From CAVRJC01 sp964505725 (lineage in GTDB: Bacteria > Actinomycetota > Acidimicrobiia > IMCC26256 > DASPTH01), in assembly GCA_964505725.1 (NCBI GenBank), contig CAZDJK010000094.1:1-8724 (forward strand): DNA of 8,724 nt, in the 5' to 3' direction. A program made the position numbers and the translations under genes. The notes below the pieces were generated by a model. That model had not been told where the DNA came from and did not search any database. It was given only the letters and a program-made list of their open reading frames with translations. Shown here one piece after another: positions 1-5,959 of this stretch (its first letter is position 1; each line of letters starts with the position of its first letter).

Positions 1-1120
1 AGAGCTTGTAGATGCGGGTGACGTTGCCGGAGGCGATGAGCTCGACGTCGTCGCGGGACAGGCCGCTGAAGTGCTCGTCGAGCACCTGGCGGCTGCGGGG
101 CCAGGTGCTGTCGGGGTGCGGGTAGTCGGTCGCCCACATGAGGTTGTCGATGCCGATCATGTCGAGGAGCCGCATGCCGGTCTTGTCCTGCTCGAAGGTG
201 GCCGCCATGTTGCGGTGCCAGTAGAAGCTCGGCTTCTCGCTGATGGCGTGGTCGGGGAACGTCGTCCAGCCGTGGTTGGTGACCATGGTGTCGAGGCGTT
301 CGAGGTAGTAGGGGATCCAGCCGATGCCGGCTTCGACGAGCACGACGCGCAGGTCGGGCCAGCGTTCGAGGACGCCGCTGACGGTCCAGTCGGCGACGCA
401 CTCGGCCATGAAGATGGGCGGCAGCGACTGGAAGATCCCCTTGTAGGGCGTCGGGTCCTCCTGCATGACGTCCTGCATCAGGTAGTGGCTCGCGCCGACG
501 TGCTGGCTGATCGGCACGCCGGTGTGGCTGAGGACCTCCCACAGCGGGTCGTAGGCACGGTCCCAGTAGGGGAGGGCACCGGCCTCGCGGGGCAGCAGCG
601 GAATCTGCACCGCCTTCCCGTGCTCCGCGACCACCCGCTCCACCTCTTGTACCGCGACGGGGATGTTCTCCACCGGCAAGACGTACACCGGCATCAGCCG
701 CTTCGGGTCCACTGACGCCCACTCGATGGCCGCAGAGTTGAGCGCGTGCACCGCCTCGACTCGCTCGTCGGGATCGAGTGCGGCGAACGACGCGCCGCCC
801 GAGCCGACGTAGAGGATCTCGGCCTCGACGCCGTCGATGTCCATGTCGTCGAGACGCGCCGCTGCGTCGTGCTCGCCGGCACGGCCGGCGGCCGGCCAGG
901 GCGCGCCCGTGCCCATGTTGGGCATGCCGGTGGGTGCCCGGCCCTCCTTGAGCTCGGCCTGCTTCGCCTTCTGCGGCTTGGCCGCCAGCATCTGCGCGGC
1001 GTACGCCGCCTCGGCGGCCTCCACCTTCTCGCGGAGGCGACTCGGCAGCTGCGCGTACACCTGCTCCTTCGGGAGGGTGACATGCGAATCGGCGGAGATG
1101 ATCCGGATACGGTCGCTCAT
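1..1120 (-). CDS. Amidohydrolase_2 family metal-dependent hydrolase (C-terminus cut by window edge)
   Basis: Predicted cytoplasmic TIM-barrel hydrolase of the Amidohydrolase_2 (PF04909, ACMSD-like) type; the substrate cannot be read from sequence. 373 residues are visible. The metal-site motif ISADSH lies at residues 8-13 (D11, H13), a barrel histidine at H207 (SQHVG), E263 in LVEAGIGW, and the late-strand aspartate D332 in ATDYPHPD. Residues about 28-80 form an Ala/Lys/Glu-rich segment followed by a Gly/Pro-rich linker, an insertion before the barrel continues. The last visible residues (GNVTRIYKL) match the usual C-terminal helix of the family, so probably only a few residues are missing. 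Start: ATG at 1120 with GGGGAG (1133-1128) seven bases upstream. It is divergent from the tandem-TetR gene and probably controlled by it. The family assignment is firm; decarboxylase versus hydrolase activity is open. Confidence 0.9.
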   Translation of the reverse strand, partial: MSDRIRIISADSHVTLPKEQVYAQLPSRLREKVEAAEAAYAAQMLAAKPQKAKQAELKEGRAPTGMPNMGTGAPWPAAGRAGEHDAAARLDDMDIDGVEAEILYVGSGGASFAALDPDERVEAVHALNSAAIEWASVDPKRLMPVYVLPVENIPVAVQEVERVVAEHGKAVQIPLLPREAGALPYWDRAYDPLWEVLSHTGVPISQHVGASHYLMQDVMQEDPTPYKGIFQSLPPIFMAECVADWTVSGVLERWPDLRVVLVEAGIGWIPYYLERLDTMVTNHGWTTFPDHAISEKPSFYWHRNMAATFEQDKTGMRLLDMIGIDNLMWATDYPHPDSTWPRSRQVLDEHFSGLSRDDVELIASGNVTRIYKL

Positions 1121-1155
1121 CGGCGTGCTCCCCGGTCGTGACGTGTCGTGCCCCG

Positions 1156-1185
1156 ATCGTACCCCTGATCTGACGCCGCCGTCAT
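1156..1185 (-). promoter_or_regulatory. Candidate promoter of the minus-strand amidohydrolase
   Basis: On the minus strand a -35-like ATGACG (1185-1180) is followed after 18 bp by a -10-like TACGAT (1161-1156). The expected start of transcription is near 1149, giving a short leader of about 29 nt that contains the GGGGAG ribosome binding site. Seen by eye only. Confidence 0.4.
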
Positions 1186-1187
1186 CA
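1166..1187. promoter_or_regulatory. Inverted repeat, possible TetR operator
   Basis: TGACG-CCGC-CGTCA (1171-1184) is a perfect 5-bp inverted repeat with a 4-bp spacer. TGAT (1166-1169) and ATCA (1184-1187) flank it as an outer pair, offset by one base from the inner centre. It overlaps the -35 of the minus-strand amidohydrolase promoter candidate and lies between that gene and the TetR-type regulator, the usual place for a TetR operator. The repeat is short for a TetR site, so the call is tentative. Confidence 0.3.
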
Positions 1188-1211
1188 ACCCCTTGTCGTT
1201 GCGTGCCAACC

Positions 1212-1217
1212 TAAGAT
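1212..1217 (+). promoter_or_regulatory. -10 hexamer for possible leaderless transcription of the tandem TetR gene
   Basis: TAAGAT fits the actinobacterial TANNNT -10 and ends exactly 7 bp before the ATG at 1225. No Shine-Dalgarno sequence precedes that ATG. This geometry is what a leaderless mRNA needs. The only -35-like element, TTGTCG at 1193-1198, is 13 bp away, shorter than usual. Confidence 0.4.
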
Positions 1218-1224
1218 CCGTGCG

Positions 1225-2541
1225 ATGACACGGGGCGGGGGACCGGGGAGGAACGGAGGACCGCCGGCAGCGAGACGCCGCGCTCCGTACGGCTCCCACG
1301 CCGGGCTCGGGCCCCGAGCGATCGGGGCACGCGACGAGATCCTGGCGGCCGCCTACACGGAGATCGGTCGACGTGGTTACCGCGACACCACGATGGACGA
1401 CATCGCGGCGGCGGTCGGGCGCTCGCGCGCCGGGGTGTACCAGTACTTCGGATCGAAGGGCGAGATCTTCTTGACGTTCCAGTACCGGCTGCGCGTCGAG
1501 ATGGAGCAGGCCGCGGCGCGGTTGGGCCCGCTCGGCGCCGACGCCGACGGCTACGCGAACCTGCGCACGTGGCTCGGGGAGATCGCCGACATCACGAAGC
1601 GCCACGAGGTGACGTTCCTCCAGGGATCCGCTGCCGCGCTCGACGTCGAGGCGCTGTGGGAGAGCTCGCAGGCTTCGGTGAGCGAGTACACCGACGTGAT
1701 CGCACGAAAGATGCAGGAGGCGAGCGTCGAAGGGGTGAACCATCGTGCCGCGTCGTACGCGATCGTGGCGATGGTCGAGAAGGCGCACTTCTACCGGCAG
1801 CACTTCTCGCTCCCGTTGTCCGACCGCGAGCTCACCGACGCGCTCGCGAGCGTGGTGCAGCTCGTGCTGTTCCCTGGATCACTGCCCATGACGCGCCGTA
1901 CGTGGAAGCCGCGCGACCTAGCGATGCTGGACCCCCCGGTGGAAGCGGTGATCCCGCCGTTCGTCGACCGGTCGACCGCAGATCGCGAGCGCGCACGACG
2001 CATCCGCGACGCCGCGGCGACGGTGTTCCTCCGCAAGGGTGTACGGCGGGCATCGGTGAGCGACATCACGACCGAGGCCGGCGTCGCCCACGGCACGTTC
2101 TACCTGTACTGGCGCGACAAGGCCGAGCTCCTCGGTTCCCTCGCCGGGGACATGGCCGCGGAGCTGAACGCGCTCTACGAGAAGCTCACGACCATGACTC
2201 CAGACGGCATCGACGAGGGCATCGACCCCTGGGTGCACGCGTTCGTCGACGCCTATCGCCGCCACGTCGCAGTGATGGCATTCTGGGCCGCCGAGCAGAC
2301 GTACGAGCCGAGTCTCGACGCGATCGAGCAGCCGGTGTTCCGGCACCACGTCGCGGATCTCACGACGTTGATCGGGCGCTACCCCCGCGCGCCCCACGCG
2401 TTGCCGAGCGCGTTGACCGTGTGCCTGCTCGCGCTGCTCGGTCACTATCCGTACTACACGATGGTCGTGTACGGCGGACGGGGGGGCCGTCAGCTCGAGC
2501 CCACGCTGGCGGCGTTCCTGCGGCGGGGGTTCTTCCACTAG
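1225..2541 (+). CDS. Tandem TetR-family transcriptional regulator (two DNA-binding domains)
   Basis: Predicted DNA-binding repressor of 438 residues, about twice the usual TetR length of 190-220. Residues 1-30 are a Gly/Arg/Pro-rich tail. The first TetR_N domain spans about 36-82 (DEILAAAYTEIGRRGYRDTT; helix-turn-helix up to GVYQYFGSKGEIF). A helical ligand/dimerisation-like region follows at about 88-215, then a proline-containing linker (225-250). A second complete TetR_N domain lies at about 255-303 (RIRDAAATVFLRKGV; TFYLYWRDKAELL) with its own helical C-terminal region. Both halves keep the signature aromatic segment (VYQYFGSK and FYLYWRDK). The protein may act as a covalent pseudo-dimer. 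It is divergent from the amidohydrolase and is followed by an alpha/beta hydrolase 67 bp downstream, its likely targets. The effector is unknown. Confidence 0.93.
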   Translation: MTRGGGPGRNGGPPAARRRAPYGSHAGLGPRAIGARDEILAAAYTEIGRRGYRDTTMDDIAAAVGRSRAGVYQYFGSKGEIFLTFQYRLRVEMEQAAARLGPLGADADGYANLRTWLGEIADITKRHEVTFLQGSAAALDVEALWESSQASVSEYTDVIARKMQEASVEGVNHRAASYAIVAMVEKAHFYRQHFSLPLSDRELTDALASVVQLVLFPGSLPMTRRTWKPRDLAMLDPPVEAVIPPFVDRSTADRERARRIRDAAATVFLRKGVRRASVSDITTEAGVAHGTFYLYWRDKAELLGSLAGDMAAELNALYEKLTTMTPDGIDEGIDPWVHAFVDAYRRHVAVMAFWAAEQTYEPSLDAIEQPVFRHHVADLTTLIGRYPRAPHALPSALTVCLLALLGHYPYYTMVVYGGRGGRQLEPTLAAFLRRGFFH

Positions 2542-2593
2542 CCGTCGCACCGGTGGACGACGCGCGGCGGGTAGGACGGCGCCACGAACGATC

Positions 2594-2600
2594 GGAAGGA
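2594..2600 (+). promoter_or_regulatory. Ribosome binding site deciding the alpha/beta hydrolase start
   Basis: GGAAGGA ends 8 bases before GTG 2609 but only 2 bases before GTG 2603 and directly at GTG 2601 (out of frame). The spacing favours 2609 as the start. Confidence 0.6.
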
Positions 2601-2608
2601 GTGTGGTC

Positions 2609-3640
2609 GTGCAGAGACTCGAGGTGACGGTGGACGTCACCGAAGCCGTCGGCACCGGGGAGCGCCTGGCGACGAGGGCAACGGTCGTGGTCCCCGAGCG
2701 CGGCGACATCCGGGACCGGCCCGTCGCGTTCTTCGGCTTTCCCGGCGGGGGGTACACGCGTCACTACTACGACCTGCATCCGCCGGGGCACTCCGGGTAC
2801 AGCCAGGCCGAGCACCACGCGCGCGACGGCGACGTGTTCGTGTGCTGCGACCACCTCGCGGTCGGCGACAGCGACGTGCCGGACGTCGCACTCGACTTCG
2901 AAGCGGTGGGCCGCGCGAATGCCGCGACCGCTCGAGAGGTGATGGCCCGTCTGCGGCGCGGAGAGCTCGACGGCGCGCTGCGACCGATCGACCCCGCCGC
3001 GATGATCGGCATGGGCCAGTCGTACGGCGGCTTCGTGCTGACGATCGGGCAGGCGGTCGATCCGTGCTTCGACGCGGTGGCGATGCTCGGCTGGAGCGGG
3101 ATCGAGACGATCCCGCCGTGGCCCGACGACGTGGACATCGCGGCGATCGTCGCGGGCACCGCGGGCGACGGCATGGACCATCCGATGCGTCCGGTGTTCC
3201 ACTTCGATGACGAGCCGGTCGACCTCGTCGTCATGGACATGACTCGCGGCGGGTCGATGGGATCGGCGAAGGCGTGGGGTGCGGCGAACGCGCCCGGAGG
3301 CCCGGCTGTGGTCGGCGACCGCGCGCCACTCGGGCCCGGTGTCGTCGCGGCCGAGGCCGCCGCGATCTCGGTGCCGGTGCTCGTCGCGTGCGGCGAGGTC
3401 GACGTGGTCGGGGATCCGTGGGCAGAGCCGACGGCCTACCGCGGATCGCGCGACGTGACCGTCGTGGTGTTCGAGCAGATGGCGCACATGCACAACTTCG
3501 CGTCGAGCCGCGAGCGGCTGTGGGCGCGTCTCGCGTCGTGGGCACGCGCGGTCGGCGACCTCGCCGCCACGGGTCAGCTGCCGGGCCCGGCCTCGAGGTC
3601 GACCTCGAGCGCCAGCACGAGCCGCGACGCGAGGCCGTAG
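2609..3640 (+). CDS. Alpha/beta hydrolase (esterase/lipase-like)
   Basis: Predicted cytoplasmic serine hydrolase of 343 residues; no signal peptide is visible. An oxyanion-hole-type FGFPGGGYTRHYYD lies near residues 42-55. The nucleophile elbow is G-Q-S-Y-G with S138. The acid is likely in CGEVDVVGDPW (E263 or D265). The catalytic histidine is H293 or H295 in MAHMHNF. The start is taken at GTG 2609 because GGAAGGA lies 8 bases upstream; GTG 2603 would add two residues. The gene follows the tandem TetR on the same strand without an obvious promoter between, so co-transcription is likely. The final 15 or so residues are Ser/Arg/Thr/Ala only and run antisense to the convergent CMD gene, which suggests a C-terminal extension past an ancestral stop. 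The exact ester or other substrate is unknown. Confidence 0.88.
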   Translation: MQRLEVTVDVTEAVGTGERLATRATVVVPERGDIRDRPVAFFGFPGGGYTRHYYDLHPPGHSGYSQAEHHARDGDVFVCCDHLAVGDSDVPDVALDFEAVGRANAATAREVMARLRRGELDGALRPIDPAAMIGMGQSYGGFVLTIGQAVDPCFDAVAMLGWSGIETIPPWPDDVDIAAIVAGTAGDGMDHPMRPVFHFDDEPVDLVVMDMTRGGSMGSAKAWGAANAPGGPAVVGDRAPLGPGVVAAEAAAISVPVLVACGEVDVVGDPWAEPTAYRGSRDVTVVVFEQMAHMHNFASSRERLWARLASWARAVGDLAATGQLPGPASRSTSSASTSRDARP

Positions 3641-4062
3641 AAGCCGGCGAGCATCGCGATGTCGAGGAGCTCGACCTCGGAGAAGTTCTCCCGGGCAGCC
3701 GTCCAGCACCGGTCGTCGACCTCGCAGCGGTCCACGGCGCCGGCGTAGGCCAGCGCGGCGCGTTCGGCTCCTGCGAAGCGCTCGAGGTTGCCGCTCCGCA
3801 GTGCCGCGAGCTCGTCGTCGGTGGCGCCGGCGCGCCGGGCGCCGGGCTCGTGCTGCTGCCATTCGTACTCGGCGCCGAGCATGCCTGCGACCCGCAGCAC
3901 GACGAGCTCGCGGAGGCGCGGCGAGACGTGCGAGGCGCTGTGCACGCGTCCCGAAAGGCTGGCGAAGCCGCGGTGCATGTCGGGGTTCGCGTAGGTGGTG
4001 CGCACGAGGTTGTTGTGCACCGGGAGGTCGTCGGGGAGATCGGCGGGCGGGATGCGCGCCAT
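3574..4062 (-). CDS. Carboxymuconolactone decarboxylase (CMD)-family protein
   Basis: A 162-residue all-helical CMD/AhpD-fold protein. The family core RELVVLRVAGMLGAEYEWQQ starts at residue 51 and continues with H71. This is the EYEWxxH subtype, in which the two cysteines of the AhpD CxxC active site are absent. The only cysteines, C113 and C119, are not in that arrangement, so peroxidase-type redox activity is unlikely. Family members are often annotated as decarboxylases without biochemical proof. The ATG at 4062 shares its A with the SDR stop codon (TGATG), with GGAG seven bases upstream; a longer reading from 4107 is rejected because it would lie in the SDR. It is the third gene of the LLM-SDR-CMD operon. 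Its 3' end overlaps the convergent alpha/beta hydrolase by 67 bp. Confidence 0.9.
   Translation of the reverse strand: MARIPPADLPDDLPVHNNLVRTTYANPDMHRGFASLSGRVHSASHVSPRLRELVVLRVAGMLGAEYEWQQHEPGARRAGATDDELAALRSGNLERFAGAERAALAYAGAVDRCEVDDRCWTAARENFSEVELLDIAMLAGFYGLASRLVLALEVDLEAGPGS
3581..3609. repeat. Two adjacent perfect palindromes inside the convergent gene overlap
   Basis: CCGGGCCCGG (3581-3590) and CTCGAGGTCGACCTCGAG (3592-3609) are perfect palindromes separated by one base. They lie in the 67-bp region coding on both strands and correspond to residues EVDLEAGPG of the CMD protein. In RNA each would be its own inverted repeat on both transcripts, so they could help end or pause convergent transcription. 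They have no U-tract and could be a codon-use coincidence. Confidence 0.5.
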
Positions 4063-4793
4063 CAGCGTGCTCCGCCGTCGACCCGGAGCGTCTGCCCCGT
4101 GACCCACGACGCGTCGGGGCTGCAGAGGTACGCCATCGCCGCGTAGAGGTCGCGGCTGGTACCCATGCGCTGCACCGCGTTGGCGGCCACGATTGCGTCG
4201 GCGTTCGGGAGCTGGCTCTGGGCCGCCTCGAACGCGGAGATGCCGGGCGCGATGCAGTTCACCGTGATCCCCTGTCGCCCGACCTCGCCCGCCATCCCCT
4301 GGGTCATGTGCTCCACTGCGTGCTTGGTGAGGCCGTACGGGCTTCCCCCGCTACGCGACGCCATCGAGGAAATGTTGATGATGCGGCCGAAGCCGCTCTC
4401 GGCCATCAGCGGCACCGCGGCCTGGTAGCAGCGCAGCGTGCCGGTCACGTTGACCGCCCACGCGGCGTCCCAAGTCTCGTCGGGGCAGTGCAGCAGCCCC
4501 GCCTCGTTCATCCCGCGCCAGAGCCCCGCGTTGTTGATCAGGACGTCGAGGCGCCCGAACTCGTCGCGTACCCGTTCGACCATGGCCTCGACGCTGCCGC
4601 GGTCGGTGACATCGGCGTCGACGCCGATGCATCGAGGTCCCGCCTGCGCGGCATCCACAGCCGCGGCCTCGGTTTCCTTCACGTCGGCCAGGACGACGTG
4701 CGCGCCGTCCTGTGCGAAGTAACGCGCGTAGTCGCGGCCGAGGCCGCGCGCGGCGCCGGTGACGATGACGACCCGTCCGTCGAAGATGCCCAT
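4062..4793 (-). CDS. Classical SDR-family oxidoreductase
   Basis: NAD(P)-dependent dehydrogenase/reductase of 243 residues, the normal length for classical short-chain dehydrogenases. The dinucleotide motif TGAARGLG is at 12-19, the acidic D37 at the end of strand 2 (VVLADV) favours NAD(H) over NADP(H), NNAG is at 87-90, N115 follows, and the catalytic set is S142/S143, Y153 and K157 (SPYGLTK). The C-terminal VTGQTLRVDGG is typical. The ATG at 4793 overlaps the LLM stop as TGATG, and its own TGA overlaps the CMD start in the same way, so the three are translationally coupled. It probably oxidises or reduces a hydroxyl/keto group of the pathway substrate; the substrate is not predictable. The frame stays open far upstream through the LLM gene, but that part is antisense-type noise. 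Confidence 0.95.
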   Translation of the reverse strand: MGIFDGRVVIVTGAARGLGRDYARYFAQDGAHVVLADVKETEAAAVDAAQAGPRCIGVDADVTDRGSVEAMVERVRDEFGRLDVLINNAGLWRGMNEAGLLHCPDETWDAAWAVNVTGTLRCYQAAVPLMAESGFGRIINISSMASRSGGSPYGLTKHAVEHMTQGMAGEVGRQGITVNCIAPGISAFEAAQSQLPNADAIVAANAVQRMGTSRDLYAAMAYLCSPDASWVTGQTLRVDGGAR

Positions 4794-5704
4794 CAGCTGC
4801 TCAACTCCGTGATGATCGGCGCGATGCGCCATGCGAGATCCTCGCTGATCGTGAAGTAGGAGATGCCGTATCGCTCGCGGATCTCCACGAGGTGGTCCTT
4901 CATGCTGGCGAGGTCGCCGACCAGCACGAAGGGCGACGCGAGCACCTCGTCGGTGGTCAGACCCGAGCGGTTCCCGAACCGTTCGGCGACGGCACGAGCG
5001 CTCTCGCCGGGGGCCGCGAGCTCGCCGAACGGGATGCGGATGCCGACGATGAGATCGGTCCGCGACTCGCCGCCGGCCTCCGAGATCCACGCGAGTTGCT
5101 TCTCGAACCCGGCGAGACGGTTCCCGCCCTCGCTCGTCGCCGCCAGGATGCTGATGACCTGGGCGTGGCGCGCCGCGAAGGAGAGCATGCGCTTCCCCCG
5201 TGCGCCGATCATCAGCGGAAGAGGCTCCTGTACCGGCACCGGGTGCGAACGGAAGTCGCGCACTTCGTAGTGCTCGCCCTCGAACGTCACCGGCTCGCCC
5301 GTGAGCAGCTCGCGGAGGAGGGCGATCGATTCGAACAGCCGCTCGGCGCGCACACCGGGTGCGTCCCACGTGGCGATGCCGGTCTTCGTGTAGTCCTCCT
5401 CGAGCCAGCCCGCACCGAGCCCGAGGTCGAGGCGGCCGTCGGAGAGCACGTCGAGTGTGGCGGCCTCCTTGGCGACGATCACCGGATGGCGGAAGTCGTT
5501 GTCGAGGACGGTGATCGCGAGCCGGAGGCGCGTGGTGACCGCAGCCGCAGTGGCGAGGGCGACGAACGGTGCGAGCTGCGGGAGGCTCGGGCCGAGGTGA
5601 TCGGGCACCGACACCGAGTAGAAGCCGAGATCGTCGGAGCGGCGCACCTTCTCGCTCCACGCGCGCGCGTCGCCTGCATCGGGGATCTGGATCGAGAACC
5701 GCAT
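4793..5704 (-). CDS. LLM-class (luciferase-like) F420-dependent-type oxidoreductase
   Basis: A 303-residue TIM-barrel flavin/F420 enzyme of the bacterial luciferase-like superfamily. Landmarks: the N-terminal strand MRFSIQIPD, PDHLG at 34-38, the conserved AKEAATLDVLSDGRLDLGLG at 78-97 followed by AGW, and the cofactor-side GARGKRM at 167-173. The length and AKEAATLDxLSxGR pattern suit the actinobacterial F420 branch (close in style to the MSMEG_2516-type family) rather than FMN luciferases; this is family inference. The start is taken at ATG 5704 because MRFxIQ is the usual first strand; an in-frame GTG at 5716 would add four residues, and neither has a strong ribosome binding site. First gene of the LLM-SDR-CMD operon, divergent from the second amidohydrolase. 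Expected role: oxidation or reduction of a catabolic intermediate. Confidence 0.92.
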   Translation of the reverse strand: MRFSIQIPDAGDARAWSEKVRRSDDLGFYSVSVPDHLGPSLPQLAPFVALATAAAVTTRLRLAITVLDNDFRHPVIVAKEAATLDVLSDGRLDLGLGAGWLEEDYTKTGIATWDAPGVRAERLFESIALLRELLTGEPVTFEGEHYEVRDFRSHPVPVQEPLPLMIGARGKRMLSFAARHAQVISILAATSEGGNRLAGFEKQLAWISEAGGESRTDLIVGIRIPFGELAAPGESARAVAERFGNRSGLTTDEVLASPFVLVGDLASMKDHLVEIRERYGISYFTISEDLAWRIAPIITELSS

Positions 5705-5808
5705 CGGCTGCGCCACGGCAGCACGGTACGCCCCTGGGGCGGGCGCACCAGCGGTGCGCGGGTCTCCGTGGTCCCCTTCGAGGTGGCACGCGTGCCAGGC
5801 GAGTCCGC

Positions 5809-5837
5809 ACCGTACCCGCGTCGGTGGCGGTGGACAA
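5809..5837 (-). promoter_or_regulatory. Candidate promoter of the LLM-SDR-CMD operon
   Basis: On the minus strand TTGTCC (5837-5832) and TACGGT (5814-5809) are separated by exactly 17 bp, a good SigA-like layout. It would give a leader of about 100 nt. A second -10-like TACCGT (5728-5723) ends 6 bp before the alternative GTG start at 5716 and could give a leaderless message. The rest of the 255-bp gap (5705-5959) shows no further structure that I can see. Confidence 0.4.
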
Positions 5838-5886
5838 GGGGGCGGCAGAGCCGTGAGGGCCGCCTGCGTCTGCTCGGCGCGCGGAA

Positions 5887-5892
5887 TAACGT
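5887..5892 (+). promoter_or_regulatory. Weak -10 candidate for the second amidohydrolase
   Basis: TAACGT fits TANNNT and stands out in GC-rich surroundings, about 68 bp before the ATG at 5960. No convincing -35 lies at 16-18 bp, so this is a weak call. Confidence 0.2.
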
Positions 5893-5959
5893 GACCGGGG
5901 CCGCCTCGCCACGCCCTGGTGCGACGGCCCGACGTATCGAGGACAGGATTGGGGGAGAC

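Noticed and set aside
71..715. Plus-strand open frame opposite the left-edge amidohydrolase
   Set aside because: Val/Asp/His/Leu-rich antisense shadow; the minus strand carries the metal-site motifs in a continuous frame.
2360..3862. 500-codon open minus-strand frame
   Set aside because: It lies antisense to the tandem TetR end and the alpha/beta hydrolase and reads as Arg/Ala/His-rich low-complexity protein with no motif.
4062..5912. A 616-codon open minus-strand frame suggesting an SDR fused to a long N-terminal domain
   Set aside because: Upstream of 4793 the translation is Arg/Pro/Ala-rich noise antisense-shifted to the LLM gene, which has clear family motifs in another frame; the TGATG junction sets the SDR start.
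4892..5959. Open plus-strand frame running into the second amidohydrolase from far upstream
   Set aside because: It runs opposite to the LLM gene, shows no family motifs, and the amidohydrolase begins at ATG 5960 behind a G-rich ribosome binding site. High GC simply removes stop codons.
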